From Megaleporinus macrocephalus (Eukaryota > Chordata > Actinopteri > Characiformes > Anostomidae), in assembly GCA_021613375.1 (NCBI GenBank), contig CM038705.1:5191364-5255363 (forward strand): a DNA stretch of 64,000 bases. The letters are read 5' to 3'. Below, piece after piece: positions 28,201 through 43,800 of this stretch. Position 1 is the stretch's first letter. Each line of letters opens with the position of its first letter. Made by a program: the position numbers and the translations under genes. The notes beneath the pieces were generated by a model. It was not told the DNA's origin. It did no database searches and saw nothing but the letters and a program-made list of their open reading frames with translations.

Positions 28201-31200
28201 AGAAACCTGAGAGTTTAAACCATGTCCTCCTTACCCATATCTCTGGAACTGGTAATCGAAGGTGAGCTCCGTCCCAGCCTTCACAGCTTTGGTGGTGAAG
28301 AAACCGACTCGGAGCTGACCGTTCACCGTCCACTGCAAAAAGAAAGAGAGTTGAAGCAGCGAATTCAGCGACCTTGCCTGGAAAAGAAGAACTTGCAGAC
28401 AGTTTGGCAGTCGTCCATTATAAACCGCCCAAACGGGGGATTGGACACCGCACCAACAGGGACAGACCGGATGAAGTTCCAGTAGAAGTTCTCGCACTTG
28501 TACTGACCTTCTGAGTTTCGCAGTTGGGCTCGCAGCTGTGGTTCATGAAACGTGAGCAGTTGCCTTTCAGCGTGGCATCAATGATCTGTGGATGTAGCCA
28601 AAGGTCAGTTTTCTTAAAGACTGCCAACGTAATGTCTATTAAACCAAAGAAAGCCACGAGAGGGTTGCGGTTCTTTGATTTAAGATTAAACTGGGTTGGT
28701 TGGGAATCATGTTATTACATAAGAAGGTTATGAACACAATGGGTGTGTCTCAAATCCTAGTGAGTGTGTAAGTAGGCTGTCTAGGTAGCAGCTGTGTAAG
28801 TATCAGTGTTCTCTCCTCATCTCTCCTCATAAAACAGATTACTGAGACGCTCTAGTTAGAGAGAGACTGCGTCACGGCTTGTTCCCGCCCACTGCAGCAC
28901 ACAACCGGTGGGTTAGCTGGTTGCTAAGCTACCAGCCAGCTTTCAAAACAAAAGCCCGAAGCTTAAAAATCCGCTAGCATAAATGCTAATGTCTGGAGTA
29001 TAAAGTGTAAATGGTGAAGGACTCGTTACAGAGTTGATAATAAAATACTGTTTTGTGTGATTATATGACCAGAAACACATTAAAACTCCAGAGAGAATCA
29101 AAATAACTCACATTTTAAAACCACTTCACTGCTCGTAGATTAGCCTGTGTTGCATCATGGGATTGTCTTAGCGGCTGAGGAAGCGTTCGATGCTTCTTTA
29201 AAATCAGGTCTAAATAAGGTTTCTCAGTAGAAGCATGTTTAAGGTATGTAAGAATTGGGACAGTCTACATGTCAGGAGTGCATACTATGACGTAAAATGC
29301 TGCCTATGTAGGAGCTCAGTAGGTTTTGAGACACACCCAGTGTTTGATGTTTAACAGTAGTTTTGAGAAGACATTAGTCCTAAAATCTATTAATGGTGAA
29401 AGGACACATGCAAAGTGTTTTAAGAAATTATTTACCGATTTTCTAGAACATTCATATAAACACTCAGAAGACGTGTGCTGATTCACTGCTGGTTTTGATA
29501 GTTAATAAAATGTCTATATTTGTGTTGTAGACATGGTGACCTCAGGTTCCCACCACCACCACCACCACCACCGTAAACAACATCTGAACCATTTCACACC
29601 AAACCAGCTCTGAATCACTCAACCAAAACGTTTGTAAATAAGACATGAGCGACGGACCCACCTCGTTATTCTTTAAAGCCATGAAGTAGTAGTGGATGTT
29701 CTTGCTGCGAGCGTACTCCTTCACCCGGGACTTAAACTCCCTGTGATCTAGAACCTCGCCACAGTACTCCAACACGAAGGTGTTCCTGAGGCAAACCAAC
29801 CAAAACTCAATTACTTGAACCATAACAGCATGTCAGGCTCATTCGGACGGATGATCTGAGGTCAGTGGTACTCACGGCTGAAGGTCCTTGGCGGCCCGCA
29901 AACCCCAGCCTTTACTTTCTGTTAGGATGACTTCAAAGTCTGCATGCTGCTTCATCTGGAAGCGTCGGTTGGAGCAATATGTTCCGTTCAAGCACCGGGA
30001 GGAGCTGTACAAGAGAGGATAAGAGATATGAAGGTTCCTTTACAATCATGATTGCAGACATTATGGTCAACTAGGGTTATTACTATTGATAATCCTTACT
30101 ACGAGGACTAAGCTGATTGTTGGGCTGGGTGATACGGCCAAAACTGTTAACACTAGGGGTGTGACGAGACATTCATCTCACGAGACACGATATTGGGTTC
30201 ACGAGAACCAGACGAGAGCAGATTTTAAAATATATTTTTAAGAAAACTTCAAAGATTAAAAGTATGTGTATTTGTTAACAGACTGGTTTCTCTTCTTTAT
30301 GAGGCTCTCGAAACTAATTGGTTTTCGTAATTGTGATATAGTGCAGCATACCCCTAGACATCCAAACATTGGTTGTTATGGCGATGCTTTCTGTCTCTTT
30401 TAGAGTCTGTTTAATCATAGCCTTGGTCTCTTTGTAAAGATTCGGGACCACCGTGCGAGCGAGATGCGAGTGTGATGGTGTATTTTGGTTCTGAAGTGGG
30501 GAGGAGTCGCCTAAACCTTGTATTCTCCACCACAGGAAACAGTTTCATATCAGCTGCAATGGAAACGCAAGACAGGTTCAAACTTGACAAGAAATATTGT
30601 CACATACTAATCTCGAGAGACCTCGTGAGATTATAGTTAACACTATAAAAAAGCCAATATATTGATAATTATTACTACAAACTATAAAAGCCAAAGCTTT
30701 GTATTTTCCAGAGTTTAAAGGCTGATTTTGGCTCCTGACTAAAACCTCAATTAACCAGTTCAAACAACTCCTAATGGTCAGAACAAGACAAACACTTGCC
30801 AACCGGTGGAACAAAATCCGCTACGGGAGGTCGTTTTCCAGGTTTAGGCTTAAAAAGTATAAATACACAAATAAATAAACCCCCATTACTTTCAGCTGTC
30901 TGGGGTCGAGCGCTAGACTATCAAGTCAAGCTGTTCGGTATGAAGAGCAATCATTAACCAGCTCGGTAGTCCGATCACTCCTACCACATCCACGTTACAG
31001 CTCATCCCAGCATTCAAACGTGAGCCAGCAGAAGTTCTGATCTTTCTATTCTGTCCTAGTAGTTTGATGGTTGGAAGAAACTGCATATCTGAAGCTGGCT
31101 GTGTAAGAGAGACCACAGAGTCAGAGTCAGACATCAGTGTCTTTGGCTGGTTTGATCGCTGCAGCTGACAATGCCATCAGTTCAGCTGTGCTGTGCATGT

Positions 31201-34200
31201 GACAGCGATGAGTCATGTTCGCCAGCTGCTTAAAAAAAAAAAGTCTGGGAAGGAATTCAATAGCTCAATACAATGAACATAAACCGATAATTTCATTGTT
31301 TATTCTATTTACTTACACGACAATTAACTGTCAGCCAAATGGTTATGATTATAAGAGGCGACACTACAGGCTGTCCTGCAGATAAGTTAACTGACCAGCA
31401 GAAATAGTACAACTATTTTCATTCATCTAGCATTAACTTCCATTCAAAGTAGAGCTGGGCGATTTGGCCTCAAAAAGAAAAAATATAAATAAATAAAATC
31501 TGTTTAGATTTTAATCGATTTTTTCCTACTAAAAATCAAACTACAGATGACAAAGGAATAGTTCAAAACAAGTTTTACCAACAAGTATTTGGACATGAAG
31601 GATTTCTGTCATGTAAACCACCCCTAAGAAATGGATTACTTCCACAGTTTCTTCAAAATAAAAACTTTAGCGCAGGGGTCACCAATAGGCGGACCACGGT
31701 CCCGATCCGGACCCAGACGTTGTCCAACACGGACCCAAACCGATAAACTAGTGAGAATGATTTAATTTAGACTGTGTTTCTTTTAAGCGGTGGAGCTTTT
31801 CTTGTCTTTATATAAAAAGGCGCATGTTTTATTCACTTTCTCTATAAATAAACACTTTAAGATGATCTTTTGTTCAAAAGCATTCTGGTTTTTTTTTTTA
31901 TGTAGCTCTTATTTTTAGTTTCTAAATAATTACTTCAGTTCAGCATTTAAACAGTAAATTTACTGAAATATACTGAATGGTATGTGTGGTGTGTTGGTGT
32001 TTCAGTAGCTGATGGTATAAGATGCTGATACTAGACTACTTCAGTAAACAGGATGCACCACTGAATCACTGAACGTTAGAAATGACGACGGTCCGGACCT
32101 TGGCCTGAGGAGATCTCCTCTAACTGGACCGTACTGAACATTGCTACTACTTTGACCAGATCAAACAGGAATAGAATTTAAACAATAATATTTTTTTCTG
32201 TTTCCGTAGAGCTACGAGACTTCATTAGAATAATAATAAACACAAATTAAATTTACCCACTATGACACCAACGAAGGGTTCTTTCATTCAGATCAGCCAC
32301 TTTAGAAAAACATATTAAACATATATACATCACTTATATCAAACCAATCTATAAGTGAACCAGATGAGTCAAAGGTTAAATGGGAGCGAGATTTGGGCAT
32401 AACTATAGATGTGAAACTATGGAGTGGTCTGTGTAAAGATAGTGTTACGTTTACTCTAAATTATAGATATAGATTAATTCAGTATGATTTTATACACCAG
32501 CTTTGTGTCACTCCATCTAAATTACATAGACTTAATCCCAACATCTCACCCCTCTGTTTTAGATGCGGCTCAGCTGAAGGAACTTGTCTGCATTGGACCT
32601 GGTCATGCCTTAAAGTGTATAATTTCTAGGAAAATGTCTGCAATATAATATCAGAGATTAACAGAAAGGACTTCCCAGTCTTCTGAGCAACTGTACTAAA
32701 AGTGATTTTAGAAGTAAATATGCTCTACAGCTTACAGAAGTGATGTTAATTACTGCCAAAAATGAATTGCAATAAAAATTTAAATCAGATGCTCCTATTT
32801 CTATTACATTGGATGTGGCTTTCCGAAATCAAGAGTTGTATACCTTTAGAAAAAATAACCTACCAATTAAATAATAATAGTAAAGCATTTTATAAAACCT
32901 GGCAACCATTTATTGATTATATTAAGGACATTCCACTGGACCAGATAGAATCTATACAGACATAAATATAATTAAACTCTATAATTGAACTCTCGTACCT
33001 CTCTCCCGCGTATGTGTTTTTTTCCTACCTTTCCTTCCCTCCCACCATAAACGTACAATGTATGTTTTCCTTTTGCCTTTCCTATTTGCATTGTGTTTAA
33101 AAAAAAGTTTTACCTTCATTTTGTTCATGTTCTTAAGACAGACCCAGTGTTTGATGTCTGAGATGTTTAACGGTAGTTTTGAGAAGACATTGGTCCTAAA
33201 ATCTATTAGTGGTGGAGGGACACATGCAAAGTGTTTTGAGACAAAGAAGTCCTCAAAGAAACCAAATTATTGACCAATTTTCCAGATTTTACCATCAACA
33301 TTCATATAAACACTCAGTAATATATATACTAATATATAACACTCATATAAATTTACCCTTTGGGGTTAAAGTTTACTCTGAACTCTGATTTATCGCTCAA
33401 ATTTTTATTTTTATTTTTTTTACCTGTTTCGTGAAATTACTGTTCTGAAGAGGTTTTGTGATATATACTAATAACTGGGTAATTATTTCTAATAAAATAG
33501 TCAAATAATAATAAGAATATGCATACTTAGTTTTATAAACACACTACCATAAAAACTGACAGCAATAGTATGTTCATGTAAACGCAGCCACTGTTAAACC
33601 AAAAAGCTGAACATCACACAAGTTCACGTACCACTCGATCATCAGAAGGCGATTCAAGCAATCTTCTCCGCAGGCCATAATCCCTCGTGCTCGCTCCTCT
33701 CTTGAAAGAATAGCACACTCGCACTGCATTCTCTTAATGTCCCGGTGAGACTTGTTCTTCTTACTGTTGAAATACAGACAGGGATGAGATGTTAGATGTT
33801 TCCTTTTGTTTATATAATCAACAGTACATAGAATTATAACCAGTGTCTAAGTATCTATATTACAAAAAGTGGAACAAACAAACATAACATCTTACTCAAA
33901 AGTTTGGGATCACAGTGAAATGTTCTTGTTTTAATGGAGTATCTTCTTCCTTAACACAACAATGGACTGACGGGTCTCTAAAGAAAGTTGTTTCTTTCTG
34001 GTCATTGTGAGCCGGTCAGCAAGCCATCAACTGCTGATCTTCAGATACTAAACTAACCTAGAATGTTGTTCTCTTTTATACTCACTTATTAGTAGAATGT
34101 TTTTCAGCTGTGCATCACAATTGATCAAGAGTGTCCTAACAACCAATTAGTCCAATAACATCCTTAACTTGGATTGGTGGTCGTACCAGGAGATTTAGAC

Positions 34201-37200
34201 AGAGGACTGAGAATTACTGATAATAGAACTATATGCAAAATAAGCCTCTATACAAAAATAGACTTTAATACAAACATTTATATTCTTTAAAAATCATCTG
34301 ATACACTTACATTCATTGTGAAATGAACAATATTGTTTGTGAATTGCAGGAAAATTGCATGAAAGTGATCCTAAACTTCTGAGTGGTAGTGTATATTAGA
34401 ATGTACTACAAGGATTAGAGCACTAAAAAGACTTTTGATCATTTTAGAATGTTTTATTTTACTTTAACGAACGGATAAACACAATAAAATCAGATATGAT
34501 GTTGTTGTATTATGAAATAATACAGGATATATGGGAATCTGCCATCTCGGCTGATCTCAGATCAGCAGCAGTCTGTTTAACCATCTTAAATAACCTAAAG
34601 GGTCCAATCGATAAGAAATTAAGGGACTATGTTTCGATTTAAAACCAGGTTTTAAGTCTTTGGAACACCCTTTACTAAACTTTATAAGATGGTCATCAGT
34701 TTTCTTTAAAACGTGTACCCAAAAGAGATACTGACCGTTCTGTCAAGTAAATGTTCTCTTCGATGAGGTCGAAGTAAGGAGGCATCTTCTTCTGCCTGGC
34801 TTTGTCCCTCCAGGCAGAGGGGTCCAGGAAGTCTTTGAGACAAAGGAGAGGCCGTCGTACTACTTCTTGATCGGAGGACACCTTGGTTTCTTTCGAGTCT
34901 TTGCCTGCGTCTCGCTCCTCCAAGCACTCTCTCTTGCAAGCAAGTCCTGGTTCCGCTTCGTTGTCTGACTCGGACTCCAATTCCGGGCGTCTCTTCTTGG
35001 GCGGGCCTCTGCCTCTGTGAGGCTTTTGGGGGTCTTCTCTGGGAGGCTCTAGAAGGACGTGGCTCTCAGAATGGGCATTCATGAAGCCGCAGTTGCTGCT
35101 TATTTCGTGAGCTTGAACAAAGGCGGATGAGGCTTGATGCTCAGTTGAAGGTACGGGCACTCGACCGCCGCCGAAGGCTTTTCCCTCGTAGTCTTCGTCG
35201 TTGTCGTTCGTCAGAGAGTCTGGATGAATCTGGCAAACAAACTCGTGACGTTGAGAAGGCACGGTTGAGTCGACGGGTCTGCTATGATGAGAGGCAGTTG
35301 GCTGGGTCCAAACACCGTTGCCTTGTCCGATAAACGCAGCCTCAGCCTGGGGAGGCTGGGTGCTGTGACTGCTGTCTGGTTGCTGAAATGTGCTGCTAGG
35401 TTGCTCCGGTTGGGCAAAGTCCCAGCCCAAATTAAAACCGTCCTTGCCTCTGAAGTTACTTGAGGAACGAAACTCTCCACACTGCTCCTTTTCCCCCTTT
35501 CTTCCATGCCAACTGTCTGGTCTATCATAGTGCTGGTGACGACCTAGGTCCGACTCTCCTTCCGCATTGTCCAGGGTGTGGGTAGGTATTGGGGAAACCT
35601 TTGGTCTTTCATGGACAGTGCCGTTTCTGTTTGCCTCGGCCCGTGTACCAGTTGCCTCGGACGGGCTAGTGCTGTCAACCATGTTGCTCTGGGATTGGTA
35701 GGTCACTTGCACGGATGAGGAAGAACATTTATCAACAGCAACCGGTAAGACATCATGTTCACCAACTTCTGTTGGAGTGTGACTGTTAGGAATTTCACTG
35801 CTAATGCCCTTATTTGACTCATCCACTTGACACGTTACCTGCTGCTGTTCTGAAAGGCTGGATGGGCTTGGAGATGGAGCAGGCTGGTCAGCTGTCTCAT
35901 GGGTAAGGGTAGAATTCTTTGGCACAATCACTACAGAGTGTAGCCGCTTCAAAGAGCTCTGCCCATCATCGGAATCAGAGTCCGAGTCGTCCGTGTCACT
36001 TTCCTCACTTAGGCTTTTGCCGTCACAGTTGAAGGACTCAGAAGAACCCTGAGTTACAGACTTGGGCAAGTCATCCTTGCTTGGTTTCTCATGACTGGTA
36101 TATTTCACTTCCAGTCTGACACCAGCTGGATCGGAATTACAGTTTAATTTAGAAGGAACTTCAAAGACCTGCTTTGCTGAGGACAGGGTAGTCAAAAGGT
36201 CACTACTTTGTTGGGTGCTGGGATCAACCGGCTGAGTAGCGCCATCTTCCAGAGATTCCTTCGCACCATCGCTTCGCTTCAACTCCTCAGACTTTAAGGA
36301 ATGTTTCACAGATTCTGGTTTCTTCAAAGATGGTTCTTCAAGGTTAGCATCATTGTTGAATTCTATTCGCCTGACTGAGACGACCTTTTTCACAGAGGCA
36401 GTGTCTGGGTTTGTCGTCTTCTTGGGGCTTTGACTTTCGGAACTGTCCTGTCCCACGATATCCCAGCGAGATTTTTTAGGAATACTACCCTTTTTGGTCA
36501 TCCCAGCATCAGGAGTTATATTCAACTGCTCAGGTTCTTTGCAAGAAGTTTCAACATTGGGATGAATTCTACTGACATCTTGATTGATGACTAACTGTTG
36601 ACCAAGTTTAGTGTTAGGTTTCAAGCATTCTCCATGTGGTAATTCTTTCACAGAAAGAGTGTCTGCCGATGACCCTGCTGAATCCTGACCGGGCGGGCAG
36701 CCTGGAAAAGATGGCTCATTCAAGCTAGAAGAAACATTACTGACGTTAGCTACATTAACCTGTGCTTCTACCTGAAAATCTAAATCATTGCTTACTAGAC
36801 TGTCTGTTTGCTTTGCAAGTTGATCACACTCTTGGACAATAGTATGCTTGCTTGGACTAGTACTCAATTCCACATCTGCATTATTGTGACAATCAGAAAC
36901 AGCTGGGCACTGAGCCTTATCATCACAGTCCTTGCTTCCATCATGGATTTCAGATGTTGAACTGTCCTTCAGGATAGGTTGCTGCTTTTGTGGAGAAGAA
37001 CTACTTTTAAATTTGGACTGACTACCATCTTCATGTTGAGAACCATCCACCTTTTGAAATTCTCCCTGAGGCACGACTGTGTGGGAGCCCAAGACTAGCA
37101 GCTTCTTATTACTATTTAATTTATCTACTGATTGTCCACCAGTCCCAGTTACGCTAGACAAAGACTTGGACTCAGGGCTTTTAGAGGACGAACTCAAGGA

Positions 37201-40200
37201 TGCAGAAGACTGAGACTTTCTTCTGTGCTCCTCATCAGAGTCTGAGGTTCCACTGTTTTTCTGGACCTTGTTCTCAGAAGACCTTGACGAAGAATCAGAG
37301 TTTAAACTTGAAGCTTTAGTACTTGTCTCAGATTTCGAATGGGAAGAGGACTTTCTATGACTGGCTTCCGACTCAGAGGAGCTTCTTTTGCTGGGTTCAG
37401 AGTCATCCTTTTCCTTTCTTCCATATCTTTCCGTTCTCGAGTACTGCGCTCTTTTGTCTGCCTCTGAGGAGCGAGAAGAATCGATGGACTTTGAGTCTCG
37501 GTAGGACTTTGAGTGAGACGATGACTTTGAATCTCTCTGCGAGCTCGAGTAAGTTGACGATCTGCTTGAGTCGCTGCTCCGGGTCCTCGGTTTCCTGACG
37601 TCATCTTCAGAGTCCGAGCTGTCCCGGGATCGTCCGTCAGCTCTAGAGTGCGACCTCCTCCGCTCGCGATAGGGAGAACTTCGGTGAGACCTCCTTTCAG
37701 AATCATAGTAACGAGACCTGTCGGACCTTGACTGCTTCTCATTTCTTGATTTCTCCGATCTGGAATAGGAAGAAGTCGTTCGAGAACTTCGGGACCTAGA
37801 CCGCGAACGACTCCTCGTCCTCCTTCGGTCAGAACGCAAAGACCGCGAAGATGTGTGCCTGGAGTCTCTTTCCGTTTTAGAACGGCTAGACCCTTTTTCA
37901 TCCTTTTCTTCCTTTCTATCAGATCTAGACTTCTCAGATACATCAGTTTTAGAGCTTGAAGATTTCTTTACATCCGTACTGTGACTGTCGGGCTTTGTCG
38001 AATTCTTTGTGTCGCTAGACTTTTGGCTAGACGATGTCCTATTAGAATCACCATCACCTGGAGAGCTGCCCAGCTGTTGGGGCCTCTTCATGTCTGACGA
38101 GTCAGACACACTGAGGCGATCCTTACAGTCTTTCCCAATATGGGAGGAATCAGTTGGTCCTTTAAGGCAGACATCCGATTTGTCCTGAGCGCTTTCCTCC
38201 CTCTTCATTTTTTCAGAGGGAGCTTCAGCGACAGCCTTCTTCTGGAACGGAATCGGCAAAGTTTCCGGGTCAATCTTCGCCGGAGATTTGATTAAAACGT
38301 TAGCTTCCGAGGGGGTCTCATCTGAAACAGCATTGAATGATGGGCTTTCCTCAACAACAGACGCACTCAGAATCTGCTTCTTAAAATGCATTTTCCCAAG
38401 GTCAAGTTTTGATTTGGGCGGTTGGGGTGCTGGAGGCTGTATTGCCTGGGAGTCCACAGCAGGAACATCAATTTTCTCAACTTGCACATTCTTGCTTTCA
38501 TCGCTTTGCCCTGCTTGGTCTGTAGAGGGCAAATTTGCAGATGGCAGCGTGGAAGAAATTTCATTTGTGGATTTCTCCGAACTCGGTGGGGCAAAAAACA
38601 CGTTCTGGCGTGGCTTCTTAGTCTGTGTGAAACTGAAGGACACCTTCTGTCGTCCCTGCTCCTCAAGGTTCACCTTAGTCTTGGTTCCTTTAGGCAGAAG
38701 ACGGTTTGACAAAACAACTCTCGGGGCAAGACCTTTAAATATGACTTGCTTTGAGATGCTTTCAACCTTGATCTAGGAATAAATAAAGAAAACAGAAAAC
38801 ACATATTATAGTAACACTATTAGATTCACTGAAAAGGTGCTACGGATAAATACTTCACTACATTTAACAAGTGATATCATCTTAAATCTGATCTAAATAA
38901 TATTTTAAATTTAGGACTGTTCTGAGAAAGGTAAATTGGCTAAATTATCTATGGTGTTTTCTTTGGGTTTGCTAAGGATTTGCCAAGGCATCCAAGTTTC
39001 TAGGGTGTTCCTAGGTGTTTCCTACGATATCCAAGCCAGTAGCAAAGCATTTTACAAGCATTGCTTGTTTCAAGCAATATTTCTTGAAATAAGCAAAACT
39101 ATTTGCAAATGGAACAAGACATGTACACCAGATACAGTTTCTTAAACAAAAACACCCCAAAGTTTGTTAAACGATACCGTAACTTAGAGCTGGGCGATAA
39201 ATCGATTTTATCGATTAATTCGAATTTACAGTTAGGGACGATATGCTTTTATGAAAATCGTTTTTCTACAGAAGTATGTGCTACCAAGTCGCATCGTATC
39301 ATGCCGCCACCAATGAACTGTGGTCTAGCCGAACGATGCAACCCTACATGAGTTTAACGATACATTTTGTGGGCTCTGTAAAGCATCTGCCTTCGAACAG
39401 CAATAAATAAATAAATAGATTTAAATCTAAAATCCAATTTTTGGTGAAAAAAAATCTAAGACTTTTTTAAGGCCATATCGCCAAGCTCTATTGTAACTAT
39501 TTAAACATTCTCAAAACAAGTATTTGATTTCTAGACTAGTTTTAAGATAACTTCACTTGCCAAAGTCATATCTGCAAAGAAAGAAAAACAAAGCAATCAA
39601 CATACCGAACCATCATGTGCCTTCTCCCTGAAGTCATCAAAAACATGCAAAGGAAAAGAGAAGATAACACTGATTATACTGTTTAAACAGAAATGAGGCA
39701 AACAGATTATTTCCACACTCATTAAAATTGACTTTGTACAAAAACATGTTGACTCTAACAACATATGACTATTAACATACAAGCTGGCCTTCTTTCAACC
39801 AGAAGACAAGACGGCTGCTTCTCATTAGAAATCGAATAATGAGGCTTGTAGGTAACAACTGGGTTACCCCATCCTCAGAGGATTCTTTTTTTCCTTCTGA
39901 CCTTCATAATGGAAACTCTCTACAGTGCAACTGTGGAAAAATGGAGTTGCATGTGTTCCCTTTTTTAAATCACTCATTAGACTAAAAATCTTTCTGATCT
40001 CTGTACATTGTGAATCTAATTATATGCATGTTTCTTCTAGTTCTTTTAACATAAAATTAATTATACCTCTAAACAACAGTTATCAACACAGTGCACACAC
40101 AACAAAGTGATCACCACTACTAATAACTTTTTAATTTGAGTGAAAAGCATCTAAATTTAAAACAGTGGAAAAACGCACAAACATTTTACCATTTAGGCTG

Positions 40201-40792
40201 ACATGCTATACATTTACGTGAGCTTTACTGGCCTTAGAGTTAAAAAATTAATCAAATCAGATCAAACTTCTGCAGTCATTTGATTATTGAAGAGATCACT
40301 TAACCAGCATAATACATTTTCATAGATAGGAGCATGAAGATAAAATCTTTCAGATGATGTTGACTCATGAAAACTGAGTTTTACGCTACATAATGCAAGT
40401 AGAAACCTGATTACTATCAGATAGATAGATAGATAGATAGAAAAAGGACTGTAGATTTTCAGAGTTCTAGACATAATTTCAATCAATAAAGTTGCAACAA
40501 AACCAAAGTTTCTCAAAGCTACTCATTCAATTCAATATTCAATTATTTAATACTTTAAAAAGATTTGATAATATATATTTCATGACATCTGGTAGGTTAC
40601 AACAGCCAAAAACGGGACAAATATTAGTATTCATGTATACAATCTATACATACATATAAATAGTACTGCTGCTTTTTATTACATAGCTGCGCATTTCCAC
40701 TACCAAAGTCTACACTGTTTACACACTGACTTTCTTTGTATATTCTATTTATGTTGTATCTTTATTTTTTGTTGTAACTGTCCTGTTTTGTC

Positions 40793-40825
<33 letters not shown>

Positions 40826-43800
40826 ATTTCACACACTGTGCTTCACACATGAAAAAAAAAGAGTGGTCAAGTACTGAAAATATCTTGATATACAAAGAAA
40901 ATCATGTTTTGATGATAGCGTTAAATAGTCTCACCTGCTGTTTTACAATTAGGTCAAGATTGAAGCTCAGTATTAATAAAATAAGCCCAAAAAAAAAACA
41001 AAACACAACCCCTGAAATTTCCAGGTCATGTATAAGCCTGACCTCCTTCACAGATGCCCAGTTTCAAGAGTAAACAAATAATTACTTACATTTTACTGTA
41101 ATGTATTAAATACATTTAACTTATTTATCAGAAGTTAGTGATGTTTTTGTGCACATTTAATCCAACGATGTTGAAGGCTGTTAGATTCCAGCTTATTTAA
41201 AGTCTGAGAAAATGTGAGCCAACAGTAGAGAGTAGAGTCAGCTGGCTAAAGTATCTGTATTATTTACACTTAGGAGCTCAGTTATCCAAAATCCCTCCAC
41301 AATGACGAACCATGTCGAGTTTAGAACTGGAGAACCAGAATAAGAATGACGTTGAAGTGAGACTTAACATTCCTGCAAATGTGTGCGAGGAGCTAAAGAT
41401 ACACCGACTTCAGACAAACCATCATTAGTCGTTACTGTTCGCCAACGTCAGCTAATTGAGAGAGTGTAGCACAGGTGCGAACAGCCACTTAAACTCCAAC
41501 ACAATTTTTAGTAACAAACAAATTCTCATCACCACCACAGTTTGATGAATGAATCAGTAAATAATATTTGCATCCCAACTTTCTCTCGCAGACACTCTAT
41601 GCTGCTGTAGGACTAAGTATTTCAATACCGTTAGCCAATTCCTAAAATAAAGTTGTAAAATACTGCATTTTGCACAATATATATCAATACCGCAACACAT
41701 CTTTTGAACTGCACTGCCGAATATTCAGTTGTTTTGGTTAACATCCAAAGTTCATGAGGAAAACGTTACGGTAGAGAGCTCAAAATTTAAAGCTAATTTA
41801 AAACTATAAAAATAAAAGTTGATAAAGAGATGTTGTCCATAGGAATGTAACGATACACTCTACTCACGATGCAGTGCGATTCATGATGCGGGCCTCACGA
41901 TACGATTGTCTCACAATGTTTTTTTTATTTACCGAACAAAATTTATGACCCACAAAGTTTCCTTTTATTATTTTTCTATAACAAAATCACAAAACATTGC
42001 TTTTCTTTATCAAAGTAAACCAAAGTAAATACAGGCTCATAAGAAGTGATGTAGGTGTAGTTTGAAAGGCTGTTCATAATAAGTGGTCAGTCACGACACC
42101 AGGTGCCATCAACCAGCAGCGTTCAGCCCATGATCCGACCCCAAACGGTCAAACCCGCCCCCTCTGAAACCTCGAGCGTGGAGGGCAGCCGACGGTAGTG
42201 CACTTTGCATGCAAGACAATTATGAAATCGAAAAAACACATTAAGGGACGTAGTTTGGACACTAAAACTAACGTTTTGTACTGGCGTCAAACAAGCGAGG
42301 TCGACCACGCCAGCGCCCTCTGCTGTTTCAAAAGGCTATTGATTCATTTTACGCCGATATTGATTTCAGTCGTGGTATATTTGCATCAATTATTAATTCT
42401 CGCGGTCACATCCCTTGTTGTCCACGTTGCGACAACAAGAATTACGGTAAATATAAAAATAGAAACATTTTTCTGTAACGTAGTTAAGTGTAAGCTGACC
42501 TGCTAAACACTTTGAATACTGTTTTTAGCTTGGATTTAGTTTAGAATTTTTTAGAATTTAAAACTAGAAATAGCCACATGTGTTTGTACACAGCGGAATC
42601 TGACCTCCGCATTTAACCCATCCGTGCAGTGAAACACCCACATGTACACACACACTAGTGAATATACACACTAGGGGGCAGTGAGCACACCTGTCTAGAG
42701 TGGTGGGCTGCCCTATCCACGACGCCCGGGAAGCAATTGGGGTTAGGTGCCTTGCATAGGGGCACCTCAGTCATAGCCTGCCAGTCCCGGGGATCAAACC
42801 AGCGACCTTCCGGTCACAAGACTGGATCCCTAACCTTCAAGCCACGATTGTGTTTTGTTTATTTACAAAACCCTCAGAACAAACAACGTATGCTACGAAA
42901 CATTAAAAACAGTACACACAGTCGCTGTCCAATGAAAAACAAGTATCTTCAAAAAGGCACCTTAACAGTAGAGACTAAAAACTGTCTACACTTTCAATGT
43001 AAGTCAATGGAATTTTTTTCCAAGCTATTTTGAAGCATTTCTATTGGTCCATTCATCATAAACATTTCCACATAATGTAAACGCCAGTCGCTGCGTTGAA
43101 ATTATAATATTATAATTTATATACAAACACACATTCATCCCACCATATTCTATAATATACAAGCTGTTCACTGTCTGCCTTACCGAGTGGAAGGAGGTAG
43201 GGCTGGGTATCGCCACTGATTTCCCGGATCAATTAAATTCACAAGGTTCCAATTCAATTTGATTTCCGATTCGATCCAATTCAATTCAATATCGATTCAT
43301 TTAGGGATATTTCAGTTACAATAATATGTTTTGTTTGAATATGAAAAGAGATTTTCAGAGAACTATTGTGGTAAATGTACAAGGAACACTCAACCTACCA
43401 TTACTAAAAACATTAGTGTTTATATGTTTATATGCCGTCATGGTTTCTGGGGGGCAGGGGGGCTTGAATGCTAATTTTAAAGGTTGATCTCGGGTTTATA
43501 CGAATCGATATCAGATTATTCAAATGAAGATCGATTTGAATCAAAAAATATTTTTTTAAAACACACCCCTAGAAGGTCATGTCAATGATGACTGGACCGA
43601 TAAAGGACTTCTATCAATTTTACGGACCTGCTATTGCCATTTCTGTAAATCCAGATCTTCATCTATGAGTTTTATGAGAATGACTGATTCACGGTGAGAC
43701 TAGTTTTAATGTTTGGTTGTTTAAATAAACTCTGCATTGTTTTATCTCGTTCTGTTCCTTTCATGTAGGAACAAGACACCTTTGCTATGTATGGTAGATG

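Noticed and set aside
37302..37943. 213-codon minus-strand frame inside the large setd2 exon
   Set aside because: It is a shifted frame of the Arg/Ser-rich part of exon 3; the main frame has clear conservation with vertebrate SETD2.
38710..38712. A start codon for setd2 at the beginning of the long open frame near 38712
   Set aside because: The codon is TTG, not ATG. The conserved frame continues upstream to a splice acceptor at 38773, where it joins the microexon and exon 1.
42580..42855. A functional tRNA gene at the tRNA-like stretch
   Set aside because: Only a box-B-like word and a partial head are visible, and the same composite sequence recurs at 56040-56350; this is a SINE, not a tRNA gene.
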